Assembly: GCA_015058405.1 (NCBI GenBank)
Contig: SVCL01000030.1
Location: 1 to 55,666 of the forward strand
Source of the DNA: Clostridium sp.
GTDB taxonomy: Bacteria; Bacillota; Clostridia; Clostridiales; Clostridiaceae
Direction: 5' to 3'
DNA length: 55,666 nucleotides
Shown here in pieces: positions 1 to 8,724 of this stretch (its first letter is position 1; each line of letters begins with the position of its first letter). Below the pieces are notes generated by a model. The model did no database searches, had not been told where the DNA came from, and was given only the letters and a program-made list of their open reading frames with translations. The position numbers and the translations under genes were made by a program.

Positions 1-140
1 CCATTATACTTATCACCTTCTACACTTCCTCTTACACCCATTTTAATTTCCAATTTATTATGTGTATAAGAGTTAATTTTTATTAGGTGTGGCTTACTTT
101 TTAATGATTATAATGGATTACTAATAGTTTGTGCTAAACA

Positions 141-302
141 ATTGGGGAATTTGAACCTTTGGAAACCTATGAGGGATATGTTGTTACCATAATTAAAAGG
201 ATAAATGATATTGAAGATAAATTAGTAGTTTGCAAAGAATTAAATAAATATAATAAAGATCAAATAAAAGCATTAGTAGAGTTTCAGGAAAGATTTTTTT
301 GA
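141..302 (+). pseudogene. C-terminal fragment of an inorganic pyrophosphatase-family protein
   Basis: The frame ending at the TGA at 300-302 reads EPLETYEGYVV, then IEDKLVV and a terminal VEFQERFF. This pattern matches the last third of the small clostridial inorganic pyrophosphatase family as I remember it. A stop lies just upstream in the same frame, and no start codon, ribosome site or N-terminal half (which would hold the metal-binding acidic residues) is visible. I read it as a remnant. The family call rests on remembered motifs only. On the other strand, 1-114 is open but runs off the edge and is not interpretable. Confidence 0.5.
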
Positions 303-458
303 AAGTTGTTTTTCAATATCTTTTAAGGTACTTATATTTATCAATAAAATATATCCTCGTTTGTCTCTTTTATATACATTAAATTGAAATTTATCTATTA
401 GTTGGTCATACTATATTATACAAAGTTTACGATATTTAAATAAATAAGGGGGAGAAAA

Positions 459-1118
459 GTGAAAAAAAAGGAACGTTATTTAAATAAACAATTTATGAAA
501 GTTTATTTAAGAAAAAAAGATAAAGAAGAGATAAGAAAAGTTACAATTGCATTAATGTTTATTTTTGCAATATTTAATTATTGTGTATTAGTTTTATATA
601 AAAGATATATGTATGATGAGATTACTATTAATTATAGTTTTGGTAAGTATTTAATTATAGTAGCTGTCTATAATATTTGGGCTCTAATAATATGTGTATT
701 TCCGGAAAAGTTGGAGTTTTTATTTGACTTATATAAAGGTATCAGTTTTTTTGTTAGTTCGATTTTAAATCTTATACTATCAGTAAATATATTTTTAGAT
801 AAGTTGGATGGGACTAGTAGGTATTTAATAGTAGTGTTAAGCGTAATAATATATTTAGGGGTTATAGTAGGAATTATATTAAATATAAGACATAAGATGC
901 TAAGAGGGTTTGGAAAGTTAAAGTTAGATAAAAAGGTAATAAGTTGTATGGGCTCAGCAGGAGTAGCTTTTGGAATTATAATTTCTAAAAAAATACAAGG
1001 AAATGAAGTATTTGATGGTTTATGTATGTTTCTAGCTTCTTTGATATTTCTTTTTGGTATAACTGGAATTCATGTTTTTTATTTAAAAATAAAGGGTAGG
1101 AAAAATATAAAGAAATAA
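459..1118 (+). CDS. Multi-pass membrane protein of unknown function
   Basis: This 219-residue protein starts at GTG, seven bases or so after a good GGGGGAG ribosome site at 448-454. It has a short, very basic N-terminus (KKKERYLNKQF, then KVYLRKKDKEE) followed by about six hydrophobic segments, near residues 28-48, 63-81, 92-112, 122-143, 160-177 and 186-208, and ends in a basic tail. I recognise no catalytic motif or family. It stands alone: pseudogene debris lies upstream, and a large inverted repeat separates it from a convergent broken gene. The open frame and ribosome site support a real gene; the function is unknown. Confidence 0.6.
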   Translation: MKKKERYLNKQFMKVYLRKKDKEEIRKVTIALMFIFAIFNYCVLVLYKRYMYDEITINYSFGKYLIIVAVYNIWALIICVFPEKLEFLFDLYKGISFFVSSILNLILSVNIFLDKLDGTSRYLIVVLSVIIYLGVIVGIILNIRHKMLRGFGKLKLDKKVISCMGSAGVAFGIIISKKIQGNEVFDGLCMFLASLIFLFGITGIHVFYLKIKGRKNIKK

Positions 1119-1134
1119 GAGACGTTTAAAAATG

Positions 1135-1237
1135 ATACCTATAGATAGGACAATAAAAAAGATGACTTCTAAAAAATTTAGAAATCATCTTTTATCAAAT
1201 TTATAGTCCTTTTTTATTGTATCTTTGATATAGGTAT
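1135..1237. terminator. Nested inverted repeat, probable bidirectional terminator
   Basis: An inner hairpin has arms AAAAGATGA (1157-1165) and TCATCTTTT (1185-1193) and continues inward as TTCTAAA/TTTAGAA with one mismatch. It is enclosed by outer arms ATACCTAT (1135-1142) and ATAGGTAT (1230-1237). It lies between two convergent genes, and T-rich tracts on both sides suit termination in either direction. Confidence 0.7.
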
Positions 1238-1255
1238 TATTCTATTGTTTATTAT

Positions 1256-2942
1256 TTAGAATAGTTCATCAAATAACCATTCAAGTGCATTTTTAAGTTG
1301 TATTTCTAAGTCATTACCAGCAACAGCAGATAAGATGTGTCCGGCAATTGCTCCAAAGGCTGCACCTACCATAGCTCCTAAAATTGGGAATTCTGGACCG
1401 ATTGTTTGAGTTATTGCTCCACATACAACAGCACTAAAATAAGTAAATAGACCATTTTGTACTACAGTGGCAGCTAGTGCTGCTGCAAATTCTGAGTTTG
1501 ACTTGATTTCACCTTTTTCTGCAAGAGCAACCATATCTGAGTATGTTCCTAAAGTAAATCCTAATGCCATGAAAGCAGAATCAATATCAGCTAAAAGTTT
1601 AACTTTAAAGCTAGATCCTAAGCCCTTAGTAAATCTTTTACCAATAGAATCTATAGATTTAAGTTTTAATTCGCTTTCTAGGTGAATAGTTCCTTTACTA
1701 TCATATTTGTACTTTCTTAAAAATCCTGGTTTAGTAGTATCGTATTTTACATTACCAAAAGTTACTGAATAAACTTCATTATTAACTATTGAATTAGAAA
1801 ATGCTACAAAGTCTGTTCTTGGAATTCCGTAGAAATCGTTTAGTGGATTATTCTTTAAGAAAGTTGTAATTGAGTCGCTAATACTTGAAGAAGTAACGCT
1901 TAACATTTTGTTATAGTATTCAGGTTCAGAGATTGGACCCCATCCACGGTTTAGAGCATCTTGTTTCCAATCATATGAATTAATAGGTAAAGAATAGTTT
2001 CTACCAGAATAAATATTATTATCTATTTGTATTGCTGAATCTCCACCACCAACAGTAATAGTTGAAATTTGATCAAAAGTCCAGTCCTTAGGTAAAGGAT
2101 ATCCAAGATTTCCGCTGAAGCCAGTAGACATATCGCAAACAAAGCTACTACAAGAAAGACCTTTTGCAGCTACTCTTGAACATACATTTCTAGGAGCATA
2201 TATACCAACTTTATATGGGTTGCCAAGTGATGCAAGCCTTTGATTAACACCTTCAAAGTAAGGGATTATTGCATTAGTCACATTATCATCAACAGCATCA
2301 AAATCTACCATCAAATCCATTAGGATCATATCCGTTACAGTATAAAGCATATTGTAATAAATAAACAAATTTTTTCTTAGTACTTCCTTGAGATAGAACT
2401 GGACAAAGTTTTTTGGTAGAAGGTCCAAAAACTCCATTTGGTTCTGCAATTCCTTCTTCTATTTGTAAAGCATATAGTAAAGCTTTATTAGTAGATTTTC
2501 CGTAGATACCATCACAAGGAACTAGTCCTACATCTGCAGCAAAGTATTTATTTGAAGAATAATCTCTATTTAAATTTTGTTGAATTATTCTGATTTTTGA
2601 GTCTCCGTTATAAGAGCCATAAGTTAATAAAGTGAAAGCATCCATAGATAATATAGCTTTCATTAATAGAGCAGTAACAACGCCATCATTGTTAGACAAA
2701 CCTGCATCTGTTTGAAGTTTTATTACAGCAGCTGTGGTATTATCTCCAAAAGTTCCTGTAAATCCTCCAGGGTTATATCCCTTACAATATAAACCTCCTT
2801 GTAAGATATATACTAAATTTTTATTAGTGCAACCTTTAGACATGTTATTAAAAGCTGTGGCAGTTGCTGGACCAAAACTTCCATCTGGAGAAGATACACC
2901 TATTTCAATTTGAAGAGCTGTTACTAAAGCTATTGGAAAACT
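1256..2942 (-). pseudogene. Broken peptidoglycan-binding / DUF1906 glycoside-hydrolase-like cell-wall protein
   Basis: Two overlapping minus-strand frames are parts of one ancestral gene. The upstream frame (2942 down to 2298) encodes repeated peptidoglycan-binding units: ALQIEIGVSSPDGSFGP and ALQIEEGIAEPNGVFGP, each followed by an LYCxGYxPxGFxG segment. It is open upstream of its first Met to a stop at 2943-2945, so the 5' end is missing. At about 2300-2320 it stops, and the next frame takes over with VDFDAVDDNVTNAIIPYF, which is typical of the second half of a DUF1906 (Rv2525c-like) domain. The first half of that domain and its linker are absent, so there is an internal deletion with a frame change. 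The 3' part ends in a glycine/alanine-rich hydrophobic segment. Such proteins act on or bind cell-wall glycan; this copy should not make a full product. Confidence 0.75.
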
Positions 2943-2952
2943 TTAAAAAACT

Positions 2953-3168
2953 TTGACAAACCAGTATAAACTTGATAAATTAAAACCTGCTAGAGTCCAA
3001 GATACTGGATATAGATATTATTCTCAGAAACAACTTGACCATTTTTGGGGACTAAAACATGAAAATCAATTAATAGATATGCTTACTAATTCAGAAATAG
3101 ATAAAATAGTAGTTCTTCGAAAATATGAAATGAATAAAATAAAGAAAGGTGGTGAAAACCGTTGCTAA
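2953..3168 (+). pseudogene. Fragment of a MerR-family regulator
   Basis: The frame opens at TTG without a ribosome site and reads LKPARVQDTGYRYYSQKQLD, the wing and second helix of a MerR DNA-binding domain. The first helix is missing, and after about residue 35 the sequence no longer resembles MerR proteins. I read it as debris. The following 210 bases (3169-3377) hold only short disconnected open pieces and no gene I can support. Confidence 0.55.
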
Positions 3169-3377
3169 TTCAAAAAGATTAACAATATTATAAAACTTGA
3201 AAAGCAGATTAAATTCAAGATATTCACAATATGTACCATTCGCTGTATAGGAATTTATGCCTTTGGAGTGTTATATCAAACTAGAGTAGTCTAGTCTATC
3301 AAGACAAAATAGGACATGTTGAGTAAGGAATCAAACATGTTTATAAAGTTTTATAAGGTTTTGGCAACGGAGTTAGA

Positions 3378-3995
3378 GTGAATAGAGCTATAAAATATAA
3401 CAAGATGGTAAAGGAAAGAAAAGATGATGAATTAGGTCTTTTTGAAAAGTATGAAGATATTTTACAAGATGTTAGAAAATATATTTTAGAAAATAATGCG
3501 TATACAATTATTGATATAGGTTGTGGAACGGGGAATTTATGTGGACCAATATCAGATAAGATTAATGTTATAGGTATAGATAAAAACGAAGAAATATTAG
3601 GGTATGTAAAAAATAAATATAAGAATATGAATGTAAGGTTAGGAAGTTTTTTGGATGAACCTATAGATAAAAATTATGCTGATATAGTAGTTACAACCTT
3701 TGCTTTTCATGGTTTGAATGATAATGAAAAAAAGATAGCTATAAAAAATATGATGGATTATTTAAAATCAAAAGGTAAAATAATTATTGTTGATTTTATG
3801 TTTAAAAATGAAGAAGAAAGGGAGCAATATCATAATAAATTTATTAAGGATAATAGGTTAGATTTGTGGGAAACTATTAGTAGAAAATATTATTCTAATG
3901 TAGAGAAGTTAGAATGTTATCTTAATAACTTAAATGTAAAAGTTAAATCTAATCATATAATTAATTTTACATGGATTATGGAAATTTGTTTATAA
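3378..3995 (+). CDS. Class I SAM-dependent methyltransferase, YrrT-like
   Basis: This 205-residue Rossmann methyltransferase has a clear SAM-binding motif I (IIDIGCGTGNL, near residues 44-54), the acidic residue that binds the ribose (VIGIDKNEE), and the post-motif VVTTFAFHGLNDNEK typical of YrrT-like enzymes. The C-terminal FTWIMEICL also matches that group, and the length is as expected. The start is GTG with GGAG about seven bases upstream. The methyl acceptor is unknown; in Bacillus, yrrT sits with sulfur-recycling genes, which are not present here. It is a single gene followed by the NAD-salvage promoter. Confidence 0.8.
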   Translation: MNRAIKYNKMVKERKDDELGLFEKYEDILQDVRKYILENNAYTIIDIGCGTGNLCGPISDKINVIGIDKNEEILGYVKNKYKNMNVRLGSFLDEPIDKNYADIVVTTFAFHGLNDNEKKIAIKNMMDYLKSKGKIIIVDFMFKNEEEREQYHNKFIKDNRLDLWETISRKYYSNVEKLECYLNNLNVKVKSNHIINFTWIMEICL

Positions 3996-4000
3996 AATGG

Positions 4001-4029
4001 TTGAATTTTTAATAGAATAGGCATATAAT
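4001..4029 (+). promoter_or_regulatory. Predicted sigma-A promoter of the nrtR-pncA unit
   Basis: TTGAAT (4001-4006) and TATAAT (4024-4029) are separated by 17 bases. The palindromic operator at 4045-4063 begins 16 bases after the -10, so a bound repressor would sit at the start of the transcript. Confidence 0.65.
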
Positions 4030-4044
4030 AATTATAAAGATACA

Positions 4045-4063
4045 TATAATCATTTTGATTATA
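4045..4063. promoter_or_regulatory. Predicted NrtR operator, copy 1
   Basis: TATAATCATTTTGATTATA is a perfect 8+3+8 palindrome between the promoter and the ribosome site of the NrtR-like gene. The same 19 bases recur before the nicotinate phosphoribosyltransferase gene (5643-5661). Its occurrence at exactly the two NAD-salvage units makes the NrtR homologue the natural binder; the match itself is seen, the binder is inferred. Confidence 0.75.
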
Positions 4064-4077
4064 AGGGGGATAAAAAG

Positions 4078-4974
4078 ATGATAAACAAGGATGGATTAAC
4101 AGAAGAGGAATTCTTAAAAAATTATAAGCCAGGGGATTATGAAAGACCTTCAGTTACAGTAGATATGGTTTTATTTACATTAGATGATGAGGAAGAAGAA
4201 AATCTTAAAAAAGTTCCAAAGAAAAAGTTAAAGGTTTTATTAATAAAAAGAAATAATCATCCTTATATAGGCTGTTGGGCAATACCAGGTGGTTTTGTAG
4301 ATATTAATGAAAATATAGAATCAGCAGTTTATAGGGAATTAAAAGAAGAAACTAATATAGATAATATTTACTTAGAGCAACTATATACATGGGGAGATGT
4401 AAATAGAGATCCACGTATGAGAGTAATATCTACATCATATATGGCATTAGTAAATAAGAACAGTCTTAATACTAAAGCTGGGGATGATGCAGAAGAGGTA
4501 GCTTGGTTTGAAATTAGTAAAAATCTTATTGATAAAGATGAATTTACAAGAAAGTATGAGATGACCTTAGAAAATAAAGAAAAAGGTATTTTAATAGTTT
4601 ACGAAGTTATTGAAGAAATAATAGTAGAAGGTTTTAGTAAGAAGTCTAATTTTAAGATAAAGTTAATTAAAGGAGAAAGAGGTATAGCCTTTGATCATAT
4701 AAAGATACTTAATTATTCTTTAGAAAGAATGAGAAATAAAGTTCAATATACTACAATAGCTTTTAGTTTATTACCTGAATGTTTTACCCTTACAGAACTT
4801 CAACAAGTATATGAGTTATTACTTGGAAGAAAACTTACCAAGCAAAACTTTAGAAGATGGGTTACTCCAATGGTAACAAAGACTGAAATGGTAAGAAGTA
4901 ATAGAGCTTATAGACCATCTTCCTTATATAAGCTAAATAAAGCTTATATTATAGATGAAATTAATAATATTTAA
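4078..4974 (+). CDS. nrtR: NrtR-type regulator: Nudix domain plus winged helix
   Basis: The 298-residue protein has an N-terminal Nudix domain (about 22-165) and a C-terminal winged-helix region (about 215-298, with TIAFSLLPECFTLTELQQVYE and RRWV). The Nudix box GFVDINENIESAVYRELKEE is present, but the usual glycine after EE is replaced (TNI), so hydrolase activity is uncertain; many NrtR proteins only sense ADP-ribose-type ligands. NrtR proteins repress NAD-biosynthesis genes and are released by ADP-ribose. The next two genes are nicotinamidase and nicotinate phosphoribosyltransferase, and identical palindromes precede both units, which supports this over a plain Nudix hydrolase. The ribosome site AAGGGGG lies 9 bases upstream. 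Confidence 0.85.
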   Translation: MINKDGLTEEEFLKNYKPGDYERPSVTVDMVLFTLDDEEEENLKKVPKKKLKVLLIKRNNHPYIGCWAIPGGFVDINENIESAVYRELKEETNIDNIYLEQLYTWGDVNRDPRMRVISTSYMALVNKNSLNTKAGDDAEEVAWFEISKNLIDKDEFTRKYEMTLENKEKGILIVYEVIEEIIVEGFSKKSNFKIKLIKGERGIAFDHIKILNYSLERMRNKVQYTTIAFSLLPECFTLTELQQVYELLLGRKLTKQNFRRWVTPMVTKTEMVRSNRAYRPSSLYKLNKAYIIDEINNI

Positions 4975-4986
4975 GAGGTGAATAGA

Positions 4987-5622
4987 ATGTTTGAAGCTTT
5001 AGAAGGAATAGAAAAAGAGATAGAATCATTAGAAAGTTTAAACTTAGAATCAATAGATAAATCTAAGACAGCATTTATAGTAGTTGATATGGTAAGAGGT
5101 TTTTATAATGTAGGGCCATTAGCATCAGATAGAGTAGAAAAAACTATAGAACCTATATTAAAGTTAAATGAAGAGCTAAAGGATTGTAAGAAAGTATTTT
5201 TTATAGATAGCCATACAGAAGAATCTGTGGAATTTAAAGCTTATCCAAAACATTGTTTAAAAGGAACAGTAGAAGAAGAGTTAATAGAAGAATTAAAAGA
5301 TAAGGTAGACAATAATACTACAGTAATAAAAAAGAATAGTATAAATGGATTCCATGCACCTGACTTTAAGCTATGGCTTGAAGAAAATAGTGATATAGAA
5401 AACTTTATAGTTACAGGAGTATGTAGTAACATTTGCGTAGAAACTTTTGTTATAACTTTAAAAACTTATTTTGATGAAAAGAATATGGATAAAGAAATAA
5501 TAGTTCCTATGGATGCAACAGAAACATATGAACTAGGAAATCATAATGCTGAACTTATGAATTTACTTACTTTCTTTAAGTTAAAAAATAACGGCATAAA
5601 TGTTGTGAAAAAAATACTCTAG
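4987..5622 (+). CDS. pncA: Nicotinamidase / isochorismatase-family hydrolase
   Basis: This cysteine hydrolase probably deamidates nicotinamide to nicotinate in NAD salvage. Visible motifs are FIVVDMVRGF with the catalytic Asp, DSH followed by KHC for metal ligands (the DxH...H pattern of PncA), KKNSINGF with the catalytic Lys, and VTGVCSNICV with the nucleophilic Cys. I chose ATG 4987, which follows AGAGGTG by about seven bases; a GTG at 4978 is also in frame but lies inside the ribosome site. The gene begins 12 bases after the nrtR stop, so it is co-transcribed. Family members can also hydrolyse isochorismate, but the neighbours favour nicotinamide. Confidence 0.85.
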   Translation: MFEALEGIEKEIESLESLNLESIDKSKTAFIVVDMVRGFYNVGPLASDRVEKTIEPILKLNEELKDCKKVFFIDSHTEESVEFKAYPKHCLKGTVEEELIEELKDKVDNNTTVIKKNSINGFHAPDFKLWLEENSDIENFIVTGVCSNICVETFVITLKTYFDEKNMDKEIIVPMDATETYELGNHNAELMNLLTFFKLKNNGINVVKKIL

Positions 5623-5633
5623 GGTATTTTTTT
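5608..5633 (+). terminator. Hairpin terminator of the nrtR-pncA unit
   Basis: Perfect 10-base arms AAAAAAATAC and GTATTTTTTT enclose a 6-base loop, and the right arm ends in a T run. The structure overlaps the pncA stop codon. Confidence 0.7.
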
Positions 5634-5641
5634 AAAAGTAC

Positions 5642-5662
5642 TTATAATCATTTTGATTATAA
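5642..5662. promoter_or_regulatory. Predicted NrtR operator, copy 2
   Basis: This is the same TATAATCATTTTGATTATA core as at 4045-4063, with one extra complementary base on each side. It lies about 90 bases before the phosphoribosyltransferase gene. Its left arm contains TATAAT, which could itself be a -10 box. Confidence 0.72.
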
Positions 5663-5715
5663 ATAATAAATGAATGATATAAAGAAAAATTATAAAAAAT
5701 ATATATAAGAAAGGA

Positions 5716-5739
5716 TTTAGATATTTATAAGTATCTAAA
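5716..5739 (+). promoter_or_regulatory. Leader hairpin before the pncB ribosome site
   Basis: Perfect arms TTTAGATA (5716-5723) and TATCTAAA (5732-5739) flank an 8-base loop and end four bases before the AGGGTGG ribosome site. It may shape or stabilise the 5' end of the transcript. The role is not known. Confidence 0.4.
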
Positions 5740-5754
5740 GCTAGGGTGGATATA

Positions 5755-7221
5755 ATGAGTAATATAGATTTAAGAAATAGTAGAAATATGAGTATGTTAA
5801 TGGATTTTTATGAATTAACAATGAGTAATGGATATCTTTTAGATGGAGCTAAAGATAGAATAGTTTACTTCGATATGTTCTTTAGAAAGGTACCTGAAAA
5901 AGGTGGTTATGCAATAATGGCAGGACTAGAACAGGTAATAGAATATGTAGAAAGTTTAAAGTTCGATAAAGGTGATATAGAGTATTTAAGAAGTTTAAAT
6001 TGCTTTAGTGAAGAGTTTTTGAGATATTTAGAAGACTTTAAATTTACAGGTTCTATGTATGCTATGAAGGAAGGAACTTTAATGTTTCCAAATGAACCAA
6101 TAATAACAGTAAAGGCGCCTGTAATAGAAGCACAACTTCTAGAAACCATGATTCTTTTAACAATAAATCATCAGTCATTAATTGCAACTAAAACAAGTAG
6201 AATATGTAGAGCAGCAGAGGGAAGAACAGTTTTAGAATTTGGCGCTAGAAGAGCTCAAGGATATGATGCTGCAATTAATGGAGCAAGAGCAGCATATATT
6301 GGTGGAGCTCATGGAACTGCTACTACTATTGTAGGAGAAGAATTAGGTATACCTGTATCAGGAACTATGGCTCATTCTTGGATTCAATTCTATGAAGATG
6401 AATATGAGGCTTTTAAGAAGTATGCTGAGTATTATCCAGACAATTGTATATTGTTAGTTGATACTTATTCAGTATTAGATTCTGGTATTCCAAATGCTAT
6501 AAGAGTAGCAAAGGAAGTATTAGAACCTATGGGTAAAAGACTTAAGGGAGTTAGATTAGATAGTGGAGATATGGCTTATCTTTCAATTAAAGCTAGAAAG
6601 ATGTTAGATGCAGAAGGATTAGATGATTGTAAGATAATTGCTTCTAATTCATTAGATGAATATACAATATTATCTTTATTATTACAAGGAGCTAAGCTTG
6701 ATACTTTTGGAGTAGGTGAAAGACTTATAACTTCAAAAAGTGAGCCTGTATTTGGAGGAGTATATAAGCTTGTAGCAATGGAAAATGAAGAGGGAAGAGT
6801 TGTTCCAAGAATTAAGTTATCAGAAAATGTAGAGAAGGTTTCAAATCCAGGATATAAGAAGGTCTATAGATTCTATGATAAAGATACTAATAAGGCCTTA
6901 GCTGATGTTATTACTTTAGCTGATGAAGTTATAGATACAAATGAACCATATGTAATATTTGATCCGGTTTATACTTGGAAGAAGAAGACTTTAACTAATT
7001 TTTATGTAGAAGAATTACAAGTTCCTATATTTGAAGATGGTAAGCTTGTTTATGAAAGTCCTTCTTTAGAGGAAATAAGAACTTATGCTAAAGAACAGCT
7101 TGATAATGCTTGGGAAGAAATTAAGAGATTTGAAAATCCTCATGCTTATTATGTGGATTTATCTCAAAAGCTTTGGGATACTAAGAGTGAACTTATTGCT
7201 AGATTAAGAGATAATAAATAG
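5755..7221 (+). CDS. pncB: Nicotinate phosphoribosyltransferase
   Basis: This cytosolic enzyme joins nicotinate to PRPP to give nicotinate mononucleotide, the entry step of NAD salvage. The product is about 488 residues, normal for the clostridial form. Family signatures include LMDFYELTMSNGYL at the N-terminus, VLEFGARRAQG, the GTMAHSW loop (phosphoribosyltransferase core with a conserved His) and VRLDSGDM followed by IIASNSLDE. ATG 5755 sits six bases after AGGGTGG; an in-frame GTG at 5746 overlaps that ribosome site. The upstream palindrome and the preceding nicotinamidase and NrtR genes make a coherent salvage regulon. Confidence 0.93.
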   Translation: MSNIDLRNSRNMSMLMDFYELTMSNGYLLDGAKDRIVYFDMFFRKVPEKGGYAIMAGLEQVIEYVESLKFDKGDIEYLRSLNCFSEEFLRYLEDFKFTGSMYAMKEGTLMFPNEPIITVKAPVIEAQLLETMILLTINHQSLIATKTSRICRAAEGRTVLEFGARRAQGYDAAINGARAAYIGGAHGTATTIVGEELGIPVSGTMAHSWIQFYEDEYEAFKKYAEYYPDNCILLVDTYSVLDSGIPNAIRVAKEVLEPMGKRLKGVRLDSGDMAYLSIKARKMLDAEGLDDCKIIASNSLDEYTILSLLLQGAKLDTFGVGERLITSKSEPVFGGVYKLVAMENEEGRVVPRIKLSENVEKVSNPGYKKVYRFYDKDTNKALADVITLADEVIDTNEPYVIFDPVYTWKKKTLTNFYVEELQVPIFEDGKLVYESPSLEEIRTYAKEQLDNAWEEIKRFENPHAYYVDLSQKLWDTKSELIARLRDNK

Positions 7222-7224
7222 GTG

Positions 7225-7269
7225 AATATAAGCATAGAAAAATAAATGTTTTTCTATGCTTATATTTTT
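7225..7269 (+). terminator. Strong intrinsic terminator after pncB
   Basis: An 18-base perfect stem (7225-7242 with 7249-7266) and a 6-base loop are followed by a T run. It starts three bases after the pncB stop. Confidence 0.9.
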
Positions 7270-7349
7270 GTGTGAAAAATATCGGAATGTGCTATAATTA
7301 TAAAAAATGTAAAAAAATACATGGTGAATGTTTTAGTTAGGAGTATTGA

Positions 7350-8005
7350 ATGAGCATAATTAAAAATATGAGAGAGATATTACTTTTTCTTAGTATGTTT
7401 TTTTCTTTTTTGGTGTATATCTAGTTGGTGTAAATAAATTTTTTATCGAACGTATAAAATCACTTTTTAAACATTATCCTGGGGAAGAATCAAAGTTAAA
7501 TATGTTTATTAATATGATTGCTGTAATTGTTACGGTCATTGATGTGATTTCTATTTTTATTTTTTGTTACATATTAATGGCTAATGGAGAAAATATAGAT
7601 GAGATGAATAGTAGCTTTGAAATTATAAAAAATATATGCAACTTTTTTTATAGTATATATAGGAAAATTAGTATTGGTGTTTTATGATTTTAACTTAAAT
7701 AAATTCGCTAATATAGAAGATTTTTTAATAAATCAGAAAATAAAATGATATTTGTTGTATGTGTAGCTTATTGTATTATGTGTATTGGTATGGTAGTATT
7801 TGATAATTCCTTGAAATTAATATATTGGGGCTTTAAGCAAAATTATATATATGTATTAATAGGAAAAGATAATAAACAAATCATCAAGTGTAAGGCTTAT
7901 CTTAAGTATAGAGATTATTATTTAATCATAGAGCATAATATTGAGAAATATATAAGTAAAAGTGAAGTTATACGTATAGAAAAGATGAGTGAGAAGGAAA
8001 GGTAA
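7350..8005 (+). pseudogene. Frame-broken small membrane protein gene, unknown family
   Basis: ATG 7350 has an AGGAG site nearby and gives 24 residues (MSIIKNMREILLFL...) before a stop. Shifting frame at the T-run around 7400 gives a continuous hydrophobic reading (GVYLVGVNKFFIERIKSLF) that joins the 7502 frame. That frame stops at 7687, and another (DFNLNKFANIEDF) leads towards the 7745-8005 frame, which carries a hydrophobic segment and a basic, lysine-rich tail. The pieces look like one membrane protein of about 215 residues broken by indels in A/T runs, but they could be separate small genes. No family is recognised. Confidence 0.4.
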
Positions 8006-8065
8006 ATTAATAATATTATTAGTTTATAAAATAAAGTATATTTTAATGTATCGGAGGAATAAATA

Positions 8066-8443
8066 ATGAAATCAGAAATAATAAGTACAGAAAAGGCACC
8101 AAAGGCAATAGGACCATATTCACAAGGAAAAAGAGTAGGAAATTTAATCTTTACTTCAGGACAAATTCCTATAAATCCTGAAACAGGAGTATTAGTTACT
8201 GAAATAAAAGAAGCTACTAAACAATCTATAGAAAATGTAAAGGCTATATTAGAAGAAGCAGGTAGCAGCTTAGATAATGTTATTAAAACTGTTGTTTATA
8301 TTAAGAATATGGATGATTTTTCTTTAGTAAATGAAGTGTATGGTGAGTATTTTGCAGAATCTCTTCCAGCTAGAAGCTGTGTAGAAGTGGCTAGACTTCC
8401 TAAGGATGCAGTTATTGAGATAGAAGCAATTGCTTTTGTATAA
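8066..8443 (+). CDS. ridA: RidA-family 2-iminobutanoate/2-iminopropanoate deaminase
   Basis: RidA proteins hydrolyse reactive enamine/imine intermediates, such as those released by PLP-dependent serine/threonine dehydratases. The 125-residue product has the family length and signatures: [32 protein letters not shown], and the C-terminal [20 protein letters not shown]. The Arg of PARS and the terminal Glu region form the substrate pocket in the family. It is expressed alone, with GGAGG upstream and a terminator after it, and has no visible link to the peptide cluster that follows. Confidence 0.95.
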   Translation: MKSEIISTEKAPKAIGPYSQGKRVGNLIFTSGQIPINPETGVLVTEIKEATKQSIENVKAILEEAGSSLDNVIKTVVYIKNMDDFSLVNEVYGEYFAESLPARSCVEVARLPKDAVIEIEAIAFV

Positions 8444-8470
8444 TAGAATTTATACATTAAAAAAATAAGT

Positions 8471-8507
8471 AAGAGCAGAAAAGTTTATACTTTCCTGTTC
8501 TTTTTTT
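8471..8507 (+). terminator. Intrinsic terminator after ridA
   Basis: AGAGCAGAAAAGT pairs with ACTTTCCTGTTCT around a short AT loop, with two non-Watson-Crick positions, and is followed by a T run. Confidence 0.75.
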
Positions 8508-8639
8508 ATAATAAATTCAATTGGTTGTTTCCTTGGTTTGTTAAATTGATTTTAAGTTTTATAGCTTAAATTCTAAAAAAATACATTTTTCATCATTAGA
8601 GATTTAACTATAAGTATTTTTTTGAGAAAATTTTCAAAG

Positions 8640-8674
8640 AAATAAATTAAATTTATAGTTAATTTAATTTATTT
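8640..8674. repeat. Perfect 14-base inverted repeat upstream of the peptide cluster
   Basis: AAATAAATTAAATT (8640-8653) is mirrored by AATTTAATTTATTT (8661-8674) with a 7-base loop. It lies 50 bases before the predicted -35 box. It could be an upstream regulatory site or part of a weak insulator. The rest of 8510-8720 is AT-rich with no gene. Confidence 0.4.
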
Positions 8675-8724
8675 GTGGGTTAGGAATCTGTATTATAGGG
8701 ATAATTCAATAAAAAAATCATAAA

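Noticed and set aside
1..114. Minus-strand open frame at the left edge (KSKPHLIKINSYTHNKLEIK and on)
   Set aside because: It looks protein-like but begins after a stop, has no clear ribosome site and is cut by the window edge. There is too little to name or support a gene.
1467..1685. Plus-strand ORF of 72 codons
   Set aside because: It is antisense to the DUF1906 pseudogene and mirrors its codon pattern; no ribosome site.
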